Below are positions 33,450-46,000 of a stretch of 64,000 nt of DNA, piece after piece (position 1 is the stretch's first letter; each line of letters begins with the position of its first letter). The stretch lies in the NCBI GenBank assembly GCA_025602915.1, contig JAHLJZ010000036.1:124001-188000 (forward strand). The letters run 5' to 3'. The notes under the pieces were generated by a model. The model had not been told where the DNA came from. It saw nothing but the letters and a program-made list of their open reading frames with translations, and did not search any database. This stretch comes from Paraphysoderma sedebokerense. Lineage: Eukaryota > Blastocladiomycota > Physodermatomycetes > Physodermatales > Physodermataceae. The translations under genes were made by a program, and so were the position numbers.

Positions 33450-34375
33450 AACACAATCTATTTACGTTTCAACAATCGGAACTTAACCAACTCACTACGC
33501 AAAACGAAAACAAATCGACAAAACTACTTTAACTATAATTGGAAGTGTGCAACGAATAATAGATTACATTAGATCAACGACTTAAAGATTTATGCGATTA
33601 TCAATGATACAGTACGACAATACTTTTCGGAAATTCTAAAAATGTTTATTAATGTAGAGTTAGAAATTTAGAATTCTACCATATAAAAATGATTATCTTA
33701 TTTTTGATTTTATGTCTTTTGTATTTTATCTCCCCTTTTTTCTTCGTCTCCAGCCTGCCGAATTATTCGTAGATTTAAGTTAAATGAAACCTGACTTCTG
33801 GCAACGTTAAGTAACTACATTTAATTTCAGAACTTAAATATATCATTGTTTGCCTTCGTAGGTTATTATTGTACTGGAGGATACTAGAAATGGTTGCATG
33901 GAAGAAATGCTTTTCATATCTTTTGGTGTGCATATATTGTTAATTTACTTTTTGGGGAGATATTAGAACTGTACTATTAAATACATCTTTGTTTCACTGA
34001 TTTTCTTACTCGCTTGCCATTTTAATGGGAGAGAACGTTCGCAAAAGAAATTATGATGACTGGCTCATGTCATGTGGTCAATTAAGGAACTCGTTTAGTA
34101 TTCATAATTAAAGATCTTGGACAAAGATTAAGACGATGTTCACCGAAATACTGACAAAGAGAAAGGTACGAATGTTATTATACAAAAATTCAGTTGAGCA
34201 TTTCGCAACGATAAAAAATCAAAAGTGTCCATATGTACAAAATAATAAACTTTGAATTATTTTTTTTACATTCTTGTTTCTTTTCAACCCATCGTTTCAC
34301 ATTAAAATGATCAATCCTTCCTGTGCTCATCCACGCTTACCAGCTTAAATTACTCAATTCTGAAATCAGATCATT
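33450..34375. other. Convergent AT-rich intergenic region
   Basis: About 925 bp between two converging genes. AT-rich throughout with no credible frame, repeat or RNA gene. Long 3' UTRs are likely. Confidence 0.5.
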
Positions 34376-37300
34376 TTACTGACCCTTCAAAGCAATAGCG
34401 ATTTGTTTCTTTCTAAATTCCCTAGCAGGGAAATACGATCCCAATACCGAGACCAATAAAGACATCCCCACGACAAATATAAACAAGTAAGTTGGGAATG
34501 AGAACGAAAAAGGCATTTCGGTGAAGAGATTGAATTGTAACGATAATGTAATGGCAGTGATAATACCTGTTTAAACAATGGAAGAATATAAATGACACAT
34601 TCCACTGGAAGAAGAATGGAGAAGCAACATACCAATAGCGGTACCAATAACGATGGTGGCAAGGATAATACATAAAGCTTCGTAGATGTATATTCTTACG
34701 ACTGCCCCTGCCTATAAAAGTGACGTCACATTGTACAGAAGTCAGCTCAAACTCATCCAAAGGATTGACTAAGAAACAACAAGAAAAGAAACCGTACGTT
34801 CAAACCAATGGCTCTCAAGACACCGAATTCCCATGAATTCTCACGAATGTTGGCTGTGAAAGATAACCACAACACAAAGAAACTGAGAATGATGCCGACA
34901 ACAGCAACTACATCGCAGGAATAAAAAGCAAGGGTGATTAGGTAAATCCAAGTGAAATTAACAATAGACCAAAAGACACAAAATAACTCAATTCAAATAC
35001 CAATGTTGAATAATAATGTGATGAACTGAGCGGCACTCTCTGTACTAGTAAGCTGCTCTTTCAGATTCTTGACTTTGACGTTTGAATCAGTTATAACCGT
35101 GTTCAACTCATTAATCAAAGCCTCGACCTGTAAAGTTCCGACGCCTTGTTTCAATTTAATCAACAACCATCCTTTTGGTACATTTACGCCGGTAAACGTT
35201 GTGACATTGGTTTTAGCGAGAGTATCCACCTGATTTAATAAATATTGATATTGATTCTCAGAAACAATGACCGGTGTATTCGATGACTGGAGTCTCATGA
35301 TAGTAGGAAATGACGGGAGCTTTTGTAAAAATGCGACAGGTCGCGTAAGAAATATTTTGTTGCTGGTCCAAACGGAATTAGTGGGTCTGTAATCGATTTG
35401 TAACAGGCACTTGGAGAAAACATCGATATAGGCATTCGAACGCAACGATTCCGATACCAGAATTGGAATAGATGAATTGTAAAAGGATGTTAAATTTCGA
35501 GATGGATCCGAAGGCACGATTATGGGTTGTGGTACTTGAAAATTCGATAATCCAGTGCGCGGATCAATAGACTCGTTTAATCGTTTTACTACATCTGGTT
35601 GACCCAGATTCGTAGTATGGTTGATACCAAGAGAATAGTCGATTTCGGAAGGCATATAATACTTGTTCAGCGTCACGTCGAGGAAATTTTGTTGAACGCC
35701 AAAGAGACGAACACTAGGTCGTGAAATTGAAGCTAATCCTGACAAATACATATTCGTAACAGGGTAATAGGAATTTAGAGCGTAAGTTGTGAACGTGTAA
35801 TCTTGGACGATGTGGTCAAATGATGTCTGGTTTTCTTTCATTTTAACTCTTTCAAGAAAGTTAACGAGTTTATCTTCAGGTAACGGATACTGAAAACCAC
35901 GACCTTCAACCGAAATATCAGCGCCGTAAGTCCATTCAATGTTTTGAGATAACGAATCGGATTGAAGTCGGAACATTGTAGCCGCGAAAATGATATATGC
36001 GAGACAAAGCGTAAACATGAGGGCGGTTTTGCGGTTACGTTTCAGATGACTCGATAGATTTTTCGCCACCACATCTCGCAGTTTCCTATCTGTACCCCAA
36101 ACGCACAATCTCAAAGCTATGAGTTCTAAACCGTGTTGCAACACTTGGCCGAGTAATGTTTGTCCCAGGACCATACCTACAAACAAAAAGCCGACTATCA
36201 GTGAGAGTCCTTTTAATAATCAGGTGAGCAAAGACACGCACCAAGTAGAATAATCGTCAAGATTCTAAAAAACAATCCCAAATTGTTGAAAATAAACGAC
36301 AAAGGGACCATATAGTACACCAGGAAGCCAATCGCAACTAACAACACGCTCAACAATGTTTCGTTCAGACTCAGACCGATATCTTCCAATCGCTGAATAT
36401 GAACGATAGTATCAAAGACAACGTTATGATATACATCTAACGCATCTCTCAAAGTTTTTGTGAGCGCTCTGCGAATCGGAATCACCATGCCGACGATTGG
36501 GAGTACGAGACCAATGATTACTCCTAAAGTCCATGCCGATGGATCAAGTTTGAGTGACATGGGGATATTGGCGAAGCTGGAGAGAACGTATTCTATTGGG
36601 ATATACAAGATGAAGCAAAAGAGGAGACCGAGGAGAATCGCGGGGATAGAAAAGTAAAGTGACTATAAGATTAAATTTCGGTGGTTAAAAATGAGTGTAC
36701 AATTCCGCGAATCAAAGCAGAAACAGAACCCAGAACAAACCTGTAAAATTAACAGCGTAACAAGATTTCCTTGTTTCAATCCTAATGATCGTAGCATTCC
36801 GTACTCGAATGTTTTCTCCTCCACATCTGCGATGAGCAGAGAATAAATCAGCAAGATCGCCAGTAACGCCAATACTGCAATAACTGTAAAGAAAATCTAT
36901 CAAATAAGCCTCTACGTTAGCGAACTCGGATTTTGCTTTTTATGACTGAAAAAATGTCTCAAACAAACCTCGTCCATGAAAATTCGGATAAACAATGAAA
37001 TATTCAATGCTTGCGACAAAACGTCTATGTAATCGGCCGGATAATCTATCCCTATTTTACTAACTACTTGATTGGAAAATTTAATCATGTCCGATTTTCG
37101 AGCATCGTCCGCCTTCGTGTATGTCGATATGCGATCGGTTTTCTGGATAACCACTGACATTGCGTAATCCTACAAACATTGGCAGATAATTAAGCTCAAA
37201 TTCACACTGAATCAATCTTAATGACCAATGAAAGCCCATACATTCATTGTGAAATTCTCTAACTCTCTAGGGTCTGTAGGCAAGCCAAGTTGTCGCGCAA

Positions 37301-39931
37301 CGGCTGGGAAAAACGGGTTATGGGTATACTGTTTTAGAGTTCTCGTAACTAACAGTTGTGTAGGTTTTAATTCCATGACTATGACGTTGCCCAAATTCGA
37401 GGGATATTTTCCATAAGTTTTGTCGATGGCATCAATCACTGTCGTCACATATCAGGGTAGCAATGAGATGCAAAAATACATTTGCCGAAGAGTGAATAGA
37501 GAAGGGATTTATCAGCAAATTTTACTACATAGCGTCAATTGAGAATGTGAACATAAAAGACACCAACCAGTAAATTCTTGTTGGAACGATAGCAAAGAGT
37601 TTTCCGTATTCTGTTCTGCGAGAGCGGTCACATTGAAAACATAGTTGCCTTGGCCATCTGCAAATGTCACAAAAGAGTGAGTTACATCACCCTCAACAAT
37701 TGTGCGATCATAGACAAGAACAACAGAAGATAATACCATCTGTAGCGTTTTGTAGCACCAAACTCCTATTCAACCCAGCGGCAATAATCATAATTTCAGC
37801 TTGAGCTTTTGGTATAGTCACATTTAAAGGATTTCCCCCATTTTCCAAAGCGGCACTTGTGCCGTTAACAGTGGAATTGGTTGTGGACCCAGCATTTTGT
37901 CCTGCAAAGTTACGATTGAAATCTTCCACACTAAACGTGACAATAATCTTATCGCCAGAGTTAGGGCGACATTTGAGTGCTCGAAGAAGTGAGGATGTAA
38001 CGTGAACTTCGTTTTCCCCAAGAGGACGGAAGGGCCAAGCGGTCCCAATTCCAGCGTCCTATGAAAGTACATTAATGTCAATAGTGTCGCCAACGTAAAA
38101 ATCCATAACAGATTTCGACCAAACCTTTTCTTGATAAGAGTCTGCCACTAACAAGAAGGCGGCACTGTTGAAAGATTGCACACTTGATTGATTTTGGCCA
38201 TCTTCTTTTTTTGATACTTGTGCAGGGACCAACCACCTAGGACTGGAGCCAGCGACGCCGGCCGTCCCCGTTAAGCTTCTATTGACATAAGTATAGTTGA
38301 TAAATGAACTTTGTCCCGTCGACAGAGGTGGAGTCATGAGCTAAATCATAGTCAGTAAGTAACAATATGTTCAGTCCTGAAGTACGCAAGTTGTGACGCA
38401 CCAAATCAATCTGACCGACAAGATCTTCCGACAATTTGACAAAGACAATTGAAGATCGAACCAATGCATTTCGAACCAACCTGAATAGTGCAAGAAAGAT
38501 GTCAACAGTCGAGTAACACCGTAACAATTGCAGTTCGACATACGTTAAAAATGTGACCACCAAGAAGACCGTAACTAAACCAATTGCAAACGACCGGTAA
38601 TTTCTTTTATTATCAGCTTTTAAATAATTCACTAGAATTTTGAAAGTTCCCCAGTTTTCCCTGATGCGTGACCCTAGACTCTTTTTACCCTGAATTGTAT
38701 ATAGTTGGGGAGCTGTGCTGATGCTTAATGCCGGCCTTTGTAAGGCATCATATTCGGACGACGACACCGGGTGAACTTGAGATGGCTTGCTAGCGACCGT
38801 GGCCTGGGATGGTGACAAAGATGATGATTGATTGGGAGCTTGGCCGGGAACGGACTGGTTCCTATGATGGCGACTCTCAGAATATGTACTAGAAGTATTC
38901 CGTTGATGCTGTTGATGATGAGAAGGTGTTGCAGAAGTATTCCTCTGATGGTGACTTTGGGACTGGGACAAATTGCGGCCCGCATTGGTTTGCGAAGCAA
39001 CAGACATATTTCGCTGATGTTGCATCTGCGACGATACCGATTGTGAAATGGAATGTGATGGTGAATGATTCCTCGATTGCAAAGGTGAACTCGTAAATGT
39101 AGGGTTGAACTCATTTTTGGTGATTGATCCTTGTCGCAGGTGGGGATCTGATCTGAGTGCCGGTGAGCTGGCCACATTGTGGGGACCAAAGACCGGATCC
39201 ATTTGGTTTTGTAAAGCAGTCCCCGACAACGACGACGTTTGTAAGGGAAGGGATGTGGATGTCGAAGTCGAGGTTTCACTTTGAGGTTGTGAAATGGCAT
39301 TTGGAACCGTGTCAGTTAATTTAATTAGCGCATTTGTCAACGGGTTTTGATTTTCATTTTGCGATGAGGACGGAAAATGCGTGGACGGGGGGAACTCAAA
39401 ATTGGGAGCTGAAGATGTTGATTTTTTTATTCCCCTTAATGAGTTTGAATGCATATTCGTGGCAGCAAAATTTCCTACATCGTTCGCACGGCGACTTTCT
39501 TGACTCATTCCAATGAAGGGATTGGTATTCGTGGGTTCGCCAACGAAGCTTTGTCGATGAGGCGAAACAAATTGATATTGCTTTTGCGTTGGTCTATAAG
39601 CAGAGAATGACTGTGATTGCCTAGTGTGAGTGTAACGATGCCCCTCTCTGGAAGTCGGATAAAGATTAGGGGGTGGGTTCGTCTTTTGGAGGTTCGGAAG
39701 AGTGATAGTAGCGTTCTCCGGAAGAGAATAAGGGGACGAATTCGAAGTTTGAGGAGCAGTTTGAGTCTGTTGTATGCTTGAATCCGAAGGATTTTTTGAA
39801 TGTTTGAAAGGATTAGAGGATGAAGGACTGGATGTGGAATGGGGTATTGTCGATGGCTGTTGCTGCTGCTGTTGCTGCGATATCGACGATGTCCTCGAGT
39901 CGGACGCTGACGGCGGGGAGTGGGGCTGCAT
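34376..39931 (-). CDS. Double FtsX-like permease family protein with Q/S-rich N terminus
   Basis: A multi-exon gene for a protein of ~1,600 residues. Residues 1-~430 are low-complexity Ser/Gln/Asn/His (including QQQQQQQP) and probably cytosolic. A first TM (SFAIGLVTVFLVVTFLTYVE) leads into a large extracytoplasmic region (38400-37000), then an FtsX module: LLAILLIYSLLIADVEEKTF, EYGMLRSLGLKQGNLVTLL and following TMs with IPIRRALTKTLRDAL. A second TM/ectodomain/FtsX unit begins at ~36050 (TALMFTLCLAYIIFAATMF) and ends with ENSWEFGVLRAIGLN, IYIYEALCIILATIVIGTA and a terminal PAREFRKKQIAIALKGQ. FtsX/MacB-type permeases normally pair with an ABC ATPase; none is encoded nearby. Substrate and partner are unknown. 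Family assignment by the conserved (E)xG(M/V)LR(S/A)(L/I)G motif, present in both halves. Confidence 0.85.
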
Positions 39932-40496
39932 CTCTTGTTAGTTTGTGGAGAGCGGAAATCAATCTATATCATGACAGGGATGTGTTTGTTACTTGCTAGA
40001 TAGATTTCCCAGAGATATAGACACGGCCTCGTTCCTAGACGGGGAATGATTGCATCCATCTGCGGTCGGATCAGAATGGAAGTATCCATCGGTGTCACTA
40101 CAAATGATATGAATCGAATGGGGAATTGTGATTGTATTCATTTGCCATCGCCATTGTCATCATCCCCATCGTCATCAGTGCATGCAAATCTATATGTCCA
40201 GTTTACTCATTCATCATCATCACCATATCCATTAGATACTCTCCGATCTCGTAGAAGCAGCGACAACCGGCATTCCCTCGCGCGCTCAGACAATTTCATT
40301 TGAACAATTCATGGCATCACAGATTCACAGATCACACTTCGACACTATACATATTCAATACCAGATATAATATAAACTGCAAAATTAGACTGAATTTAAT
40401 ACAGAGCCGTCACTCAAACAGCAAGCTGCAGCCTGCTACGCTCTTGAAATTCATGTGCGATCGCTTTGATACAGTTGCCAGTGTCTGGAATTCAAA
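39932..40496. other. Intergenic, no gene seen
   Basis: About 565 bp upstream of the FtsX gene and downstream of the small heat-shock gene. Contains short CATCATC-type triplet runs (about 40156-40220) but no gene. Confidence 0.5.
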
Positions 40497-41481
40497 TCAT
40501 GACGCTGGCCGCTCTCCTTGAGTTCCTCTCCATCCATACACTAATTTCTCCACCTCACGCACATAGTCTTTAATCTTCCACTCTTCTTCTTTCCTCTTTT
40601 CCGTTCCCTGCTCTTGCCGCCATTTTTCTTCTTCTTTCAATACCGCATCTTCCATCTCTTCCCTTCTTGGAAACAGCTCTCCTCCAACGTCTTTAACTTC
40701 AATCAACACTACGGGTTTCCTAATTTTCTCACGTTTAGGAAACACAACAGTCAACACTCCATCTCCTACGAATGCGTGTATTTTTTTAGCTTTCTGGGTT
40801 TTGACTTGTTTGTGATCTTGCTCTTCGGTGACTGAAATTTGGCGTGTAGAAATATCAACGTTATGAAACAATGGTGCCGCAATGGAAAACGATCTCGGGA
40901 TACAGTGAGATCCATCTTGAGCTCCGCATGTTTTGTTTGCCTGTTGAATACAAATGAGAATGAAACCATCAGTCCGAGTATCTTAATGAATTCTTATCTA
41001 TCTGCAGCAGGCAAAGTAGACCTACCCAAACACTCAAGACCCCTTGATCAATATCTACCGATACTTCAATCTCGTCCTTCTTTATCCCAGGAACATCAAG
41101 CACATAGATATAACCCCACTCAAAGTCACCTATTCTAAATGATTTAGATGTGCCAGATGGGTGTCCATGGAGGTAAGATTGTGGTAAACCGGCGGGTCTA
41201 GTTTAAGTGGATACATGTATTACATAGTAATTGATGGATTGGTTAAAGCAAATACAAACGAATATAAGATATTTATGAGTTGGCTGTGCCGCGAAAATGA
41301 GTTGGGACACCCCAAGCAAAATGGCGCCAAAGTTTCATTCCTGTTTGACGTACCCGAAATGGTAACTGTATATTCCATCTTGGGATTGACTTGAAAATTG
41401 AGAATTTCGAGTTTCTTGGACTTCTGCATTCGAAAATGCATCAATCGAGAGAACACAGAACAATGAAAATATGACCAGCAT
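40497..41481 (-). CDS. Secretory-pathway small heat-shock protein (HSP20/alpha-crystallin)
   Basis: Three exons (41354-41481, 41026-41197, 40497-40940). The start at 41481 is preferred over the in-frame 41559 because it gives a clean signal peptide (MLVIFSLFCVLSIDA, cleavage near AFS/NAE). The alpha-crystallin domain follows: FRIGDFEWGYIYVLDVPGIK, KDEIEVSVDIDQGVLSV, then across an intron RSFSIAAPLFHNVDIST and the diagnostic GDGVLTVVFPKRE. The C-terminal ~65 residues are charged, Glu/Lys-rich. Small heat-shock proteins are ATP-independent holdases; a signal peptide implies work in the ER lumen or outside the cell. No KDEL-like retention signal is seen (the protein ends GERPAS). Fold assignment is firm; location is inferred. 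Confidence 0.85.
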
Positions 41482-42012
41482 GAGTGGACGCGAATGAATT
41501 TCAAGTCTGCCGGAATGCCAAAATAGTATTTGTCGGATGCCACCGAGAATTAGGGACATTATAAAAGGTGTGTCATATACTTAACTATTGCCGAGCGAGA
41601 GGACGCATTGACGACAGTGCTTCGGTGCGAGTGATAAATGAACAGATTGTTCACGTTACGACCGCAAAAACCAACTCAAAACGGTTCTATTTTATTTTCT
41701 ATTACAATGAAACACAAAACAACATACGCAACAACAAAGAAAAAAAACAAAACAACAAATATAGAAGTATAGTCACACTAAATTTAACCTGTGACTTTTC
41801 TTTGACAATAATATGGGGATGGAAAGCACGATGATTAGCGGTTTCTGTATGGTAAGAGTTAAAAGTACAATAATGCCCTTTCCATTACACTACACTTTTT
41901 TCGCATTCATCAAAATCACTGTACAAGTGCATGTATGCACTGGCCCTACTGACTTTTATCTTCGACACTCGACATCTCATGAAACACATCCCAGCACACA
42001 TCCGTATCAGAT
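41482..42012. other. Intergenic, no gene seen
   Basis: About 530 bp. Includes an A/C-rich low-complexity stretch at about 41705-41765. A short plus-strand frame overlapping it has no recognisable features. Confidence 0.45.
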
Positions 42013-42818
42013 CTACTCTTCTTTGTTGACGACAGGAGCAGCTTGCTTTCTGTTCACCTTGACGACTTTTTGTCTGCCATCTCTACCAATGCTCTTTATC
42101 CATTTGAAGACACCGAAAGCCAATAGTCCTAATAAGACTGCTAACAGATTAAACTTGACCAAACCACTTTTGACAACGATATCAGCATTTTGAGCGAGAG
42201 CTTTCTTATCGAGAGAAGAACTGTACAACATAGGGATTAATGCAGCATGTTGAATGAAATCGACGAAGTAGATGACGATGGGGAGAATGTTGAAGCTGTG
42301 GGGGATGAATTTGAAGCGAGATGGTGTAGAAGGGATTTCATAGAATGCAGTCAACATGATGGATGTCAATGCAGTCAAGAGTGGGGCGAAGAAGACTAGA
42401 TCAAAGACTTCATAGTAAAAATAATGAATCATTCCTTCAGGACCAAGCTGAGAGAGTGATTCATAGAGAGAGGATGGTGTGAGATTGTAAGTTCTAGTGG
42501 GTGGCACCCAGGTGAGAGGTAATTCAGTGGGATGAGTGGATGCACGAGCGGCGTTAATGTTTTTCAGAGAAGAGTGGTGGGTAATGTACGATAAATTGTG
42601 ATAATTCACAGCCAGATGCGATGCACCGTAGATGGAAATCAGAATGAAGAAGTTTGACCTACGTATGCATACGAATCAAAGTTAGAACGGAGTTGTTTGG
42701 GGGCACGGTGGGAACACAACGCAAAACAACAACGAACGAAAGAAACGAATCGGGAGAAAGCAACGAATACAAACCAGCGGGAATGCGAGGCAATTGCCGA
42801 CGATAAATAGGCAGACAT
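42013..42818 (-). CDS. Multi-TM protein of unknown family
   Basis: Two exons (42775-42818 and 42013-42658) joined by a phase-2 intron give 229 residues. Hydrophobic stretches: NFFILISIYGASHL, VFDLVFFAPLLTALTSIMLT, FNILPIVIYFVDFIQHAALI and LVKFNLLAVLLGLLAFGVF, so four TMs are likely. The C terminus is a basic/polar tail (IKSIGRDGRQKVVKVNRK). I do not recognise the family and see no catalytic motif. The start at 42818 is chosen because it splices cleanly to a frame-consistent second exon. It is head-to-head with the Dhr1 helicase gene, 265 bp apart. Confidence 0.6.
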
Positions 42819-43083
42819 CTTTGGTACAAATGTGCTCTGGATATGAATCGGAGAGAAGAGATCAAATAAAGATACGACAGAAGTTTGGGGAGAGAGGATG
42901 AGAAAGTTTTGGTTGCTTAAAATGGATTCCCACGTGTAAGACGCGCCCACCATCTCCATGGCAACAAAGTCACGTGGAGATAAACACCTGTCCGGGTCGG
43001 TCCTTACGATGCGGACCCATTCTGAGGTCTATACTTCTTTCTATCTTGTCAATACCCCAAAGAACCTATTTCGGAACCACAGC

Positions 43084-46000
43084 ATGGGTAAGCGACATCC
43101 GAGGTACAATGCAAAAGCCCGCGCTTCGTCGCATTTAAACCCTAGACCAATCCCCGCAGACGCGGCGAACGATAACTCCGATGCCTCCACAGATCCTGCG
43201 GGTCCCAAGATGACAGCCAAAAAGAGAAAACGTCTGGAGGCCTACATCGTTTGTTGAGATTTTGTACAGTTCTAAATACGTAATGTGACTTTCATTAATG
43301 TAATAATGATATTACAGGCCAAGAAGCTTAAAAAGGAAGAACGAGTCGACTTATTTCAAAAACTCTCTCACTCTTCATTCGAATCAGAATTACTGAAATC
43401 TTCAGCTAGAATTGGTCAAAAGGTATGTTTTCCATCGGTATTTGCATTAAGTCCACCATAACTCAACCTTCATTATGAATTTTTGTCATTTCATCAGCAT
43501 GATACAGCAAAAGATAAGCTTCGCCGAGCATTACACGAAGAACGACTCGGGTTTCAACGCTCCGATCCGTCTGTTCGATTAACATCAACTGTTATGGTTC
43601 CCTCTATACCACTAGAAAAACCTATAGAGGAAATTAAATCTGACAGTGACCCTATGAAAACCGAATCAAAACCGCTTGATCTGTCCTCACCAATAGCAGG
43701 AAGCGCATTAAAATCGTTTACGCCGCAAGTAGTGACATTCAATCATACTAAAACAGAAATCACTGATAATATTCAACCTGTTCCGGTATATGGATCAGCG
43801 CTAAAAAGGAAGGCGGCCGATGACGAAAGCTTAAAAGGGTCAGAGCTGTCTGCAAAGAAGAAGTCAAAGAAAAACAAAAAGAAAAAATCCACCGTATCAA
43901 CTGTTCAAACTGTCGTGAATAGTAGTGATAGTGACAGTGATAGTGGTTCCGAAAAAGAATCAGCATTCGAGATTGAGCGTGATGTCACACACTCGAAAGC
44001 AGACGACAGCCCGCTTGGAGGTTCTAATTTAGAACAGATCGCGCAAATACAGTCCACTTTAAAACTCGCTACTGTTTCGTCGAGCGTTAAGAAAGATTCT
44101 GCATCTCAAAACGATTGTATTGCACATGGTGGACCAAAGTCATCAAAGAAGGCATTTTATGTTGTGGTTCAGCGCGACCCAGAGATACAAGCTCAGAGAG
44201 AAGCATTACCAATATACGGGGAGGAACAGGTTCGTCATGCCTTACTCTCCAATAATTGTCGCCGTTTAGAATATCATTTCTCATCTTCCCCCTATAATTA
44301 GCAAATCATGGAAACTATTAACAATCATGCGGTCACTATCATTTGTGGTGAGACTGGTTCCGGTAAAACTACCCAGATTCCCCAGTTTTTGTATGAAGCG
44401 GGTTATGGTCATCCTGATAGCGGTACGTGTTCTCAAACAGTATACATGCTAAAACATGGTAAAGGTGCTAAATCTGTGTTTTCAAAATAGATAACCCTGG
44501 TATTATCGGAATCACCCAACCCCGACGTGTTGCTGCCGTTTCTACCTCTCAGAGAGTCGCACAAGAACTCAATACCAACGGATCAGTAGTGTCTTATCAG
44601 ATTCGTTACGATACGACAGTTTCGTCCAATACCGTCATCAAATTCATGACTGACGGTATCTTATTAAAAGAGATATTGAGCGATTTTCTGCTGACGAAAT
44701 ATTCAATTATCATACTAGACGAAGCTCACGAGAGGAATTTAAATACCGATGTTCTGATAGGGTTGTTAAGCCGGATTGTCAGATTACGAGCTAAAATGGC
44801 GGAAGAATGGGTTGCAAAGTATAGTGGCAAAGATCATAAGGAACCGAAAGAAGGAAGAGTGCGCCCTTTAAAACTTGTAATTATGTCTGCTACTTTGCGA
44901 GTTCAAGACTTCACGGAGAATCGTAATCTCTTTGATGACCCTCCACCCATTATTAATGTGGAGGCCAGACAATATCCGGTAGGTTACCTCCCATTATTCC
45001 ATTTCGTTCGTGAAAATTTTCTTAATAAAGATGGCTGGGACAGGTCAACATACATTTCAATCGTCGAACACCTCATATCGATCATGTTACCGAAGCTTAC
45101 AACAAAATTTGCAAAATTCATTCACGACTACCGAAAGGCGGAATTTTGGTTTTCCTTACCGGTCAAAATGAAATTCAGAGTCTAGTGAAAAAGCTTCGGA
45201 AGAAATATCCAATCCGGCCACAATCTGAGAAAAAACCCAATTTTGAGGGCAGATTTAAGGCATTATCCGCCAACAGTCACCAAATTGATCTTGACAGTGA
45301 AGACGTGACAAATGACCAATCTAACCCCGAAATCGACAGCTTGGATTTCGTTGATCCGATTGACGACGATGACTCAATTTACGATCTTGATTCTGATTCC
45401 GATTCCGATTCTGAAGCGGATTCCGACAGTGAATCCGTACGCTCGCAATTTTCCGATGACTTGTTATTCTCATCCGACTCTGACGACGAAGAGGATTCAC
45501 CCGATTTAACAGTTGCCCCATTACATGTTCTACCATTATACTCTTTGCTACCGACTCACGAGCAACTCAAAGTCTTCCAAAATCCTCCTGAAGGTACAAG
45601 GTTGTGTGTGATTGCTACAAATGTTGCAGAAACCAGTTTGACCATCCCAGGCGTGAAGTATGTCGTTGATTGCGGTAAAGCCAAAGAGGTATCACTATCC
45701 GGATTCATTCGTTTCATGATTTGCTAAGTTCAATCGTTGACTTGTATCTCTCCATTACATTATCTCACTAGCGTCAATACGATCCGCTCACATCGATTCA
45801 ATCTCACGTCGTGACGTGGACGTCTCAATCTTCTGCAGCGCAGAGATCAGGTCGAGCCGGTCGTACCGGTCCAGGACATTGCTACCGTCTGTACTCGTCT
45901 GCAGTGTTCGATAATATGTTCCCGCAGTTCTCGAAGCCAGAAATTCTGAAAGTACCGATTGAAGGTGTGGTGTTGATATTGAAGACTTTGGGTGTAGAAA

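Noticed and set aside
38725-39300. A 191-residue alternative minus frame in the FtsX gene
   Set aside because: It overlaps the low-complexity Ser/Gln-rich N-terminal exon in another frame and shows no domain.
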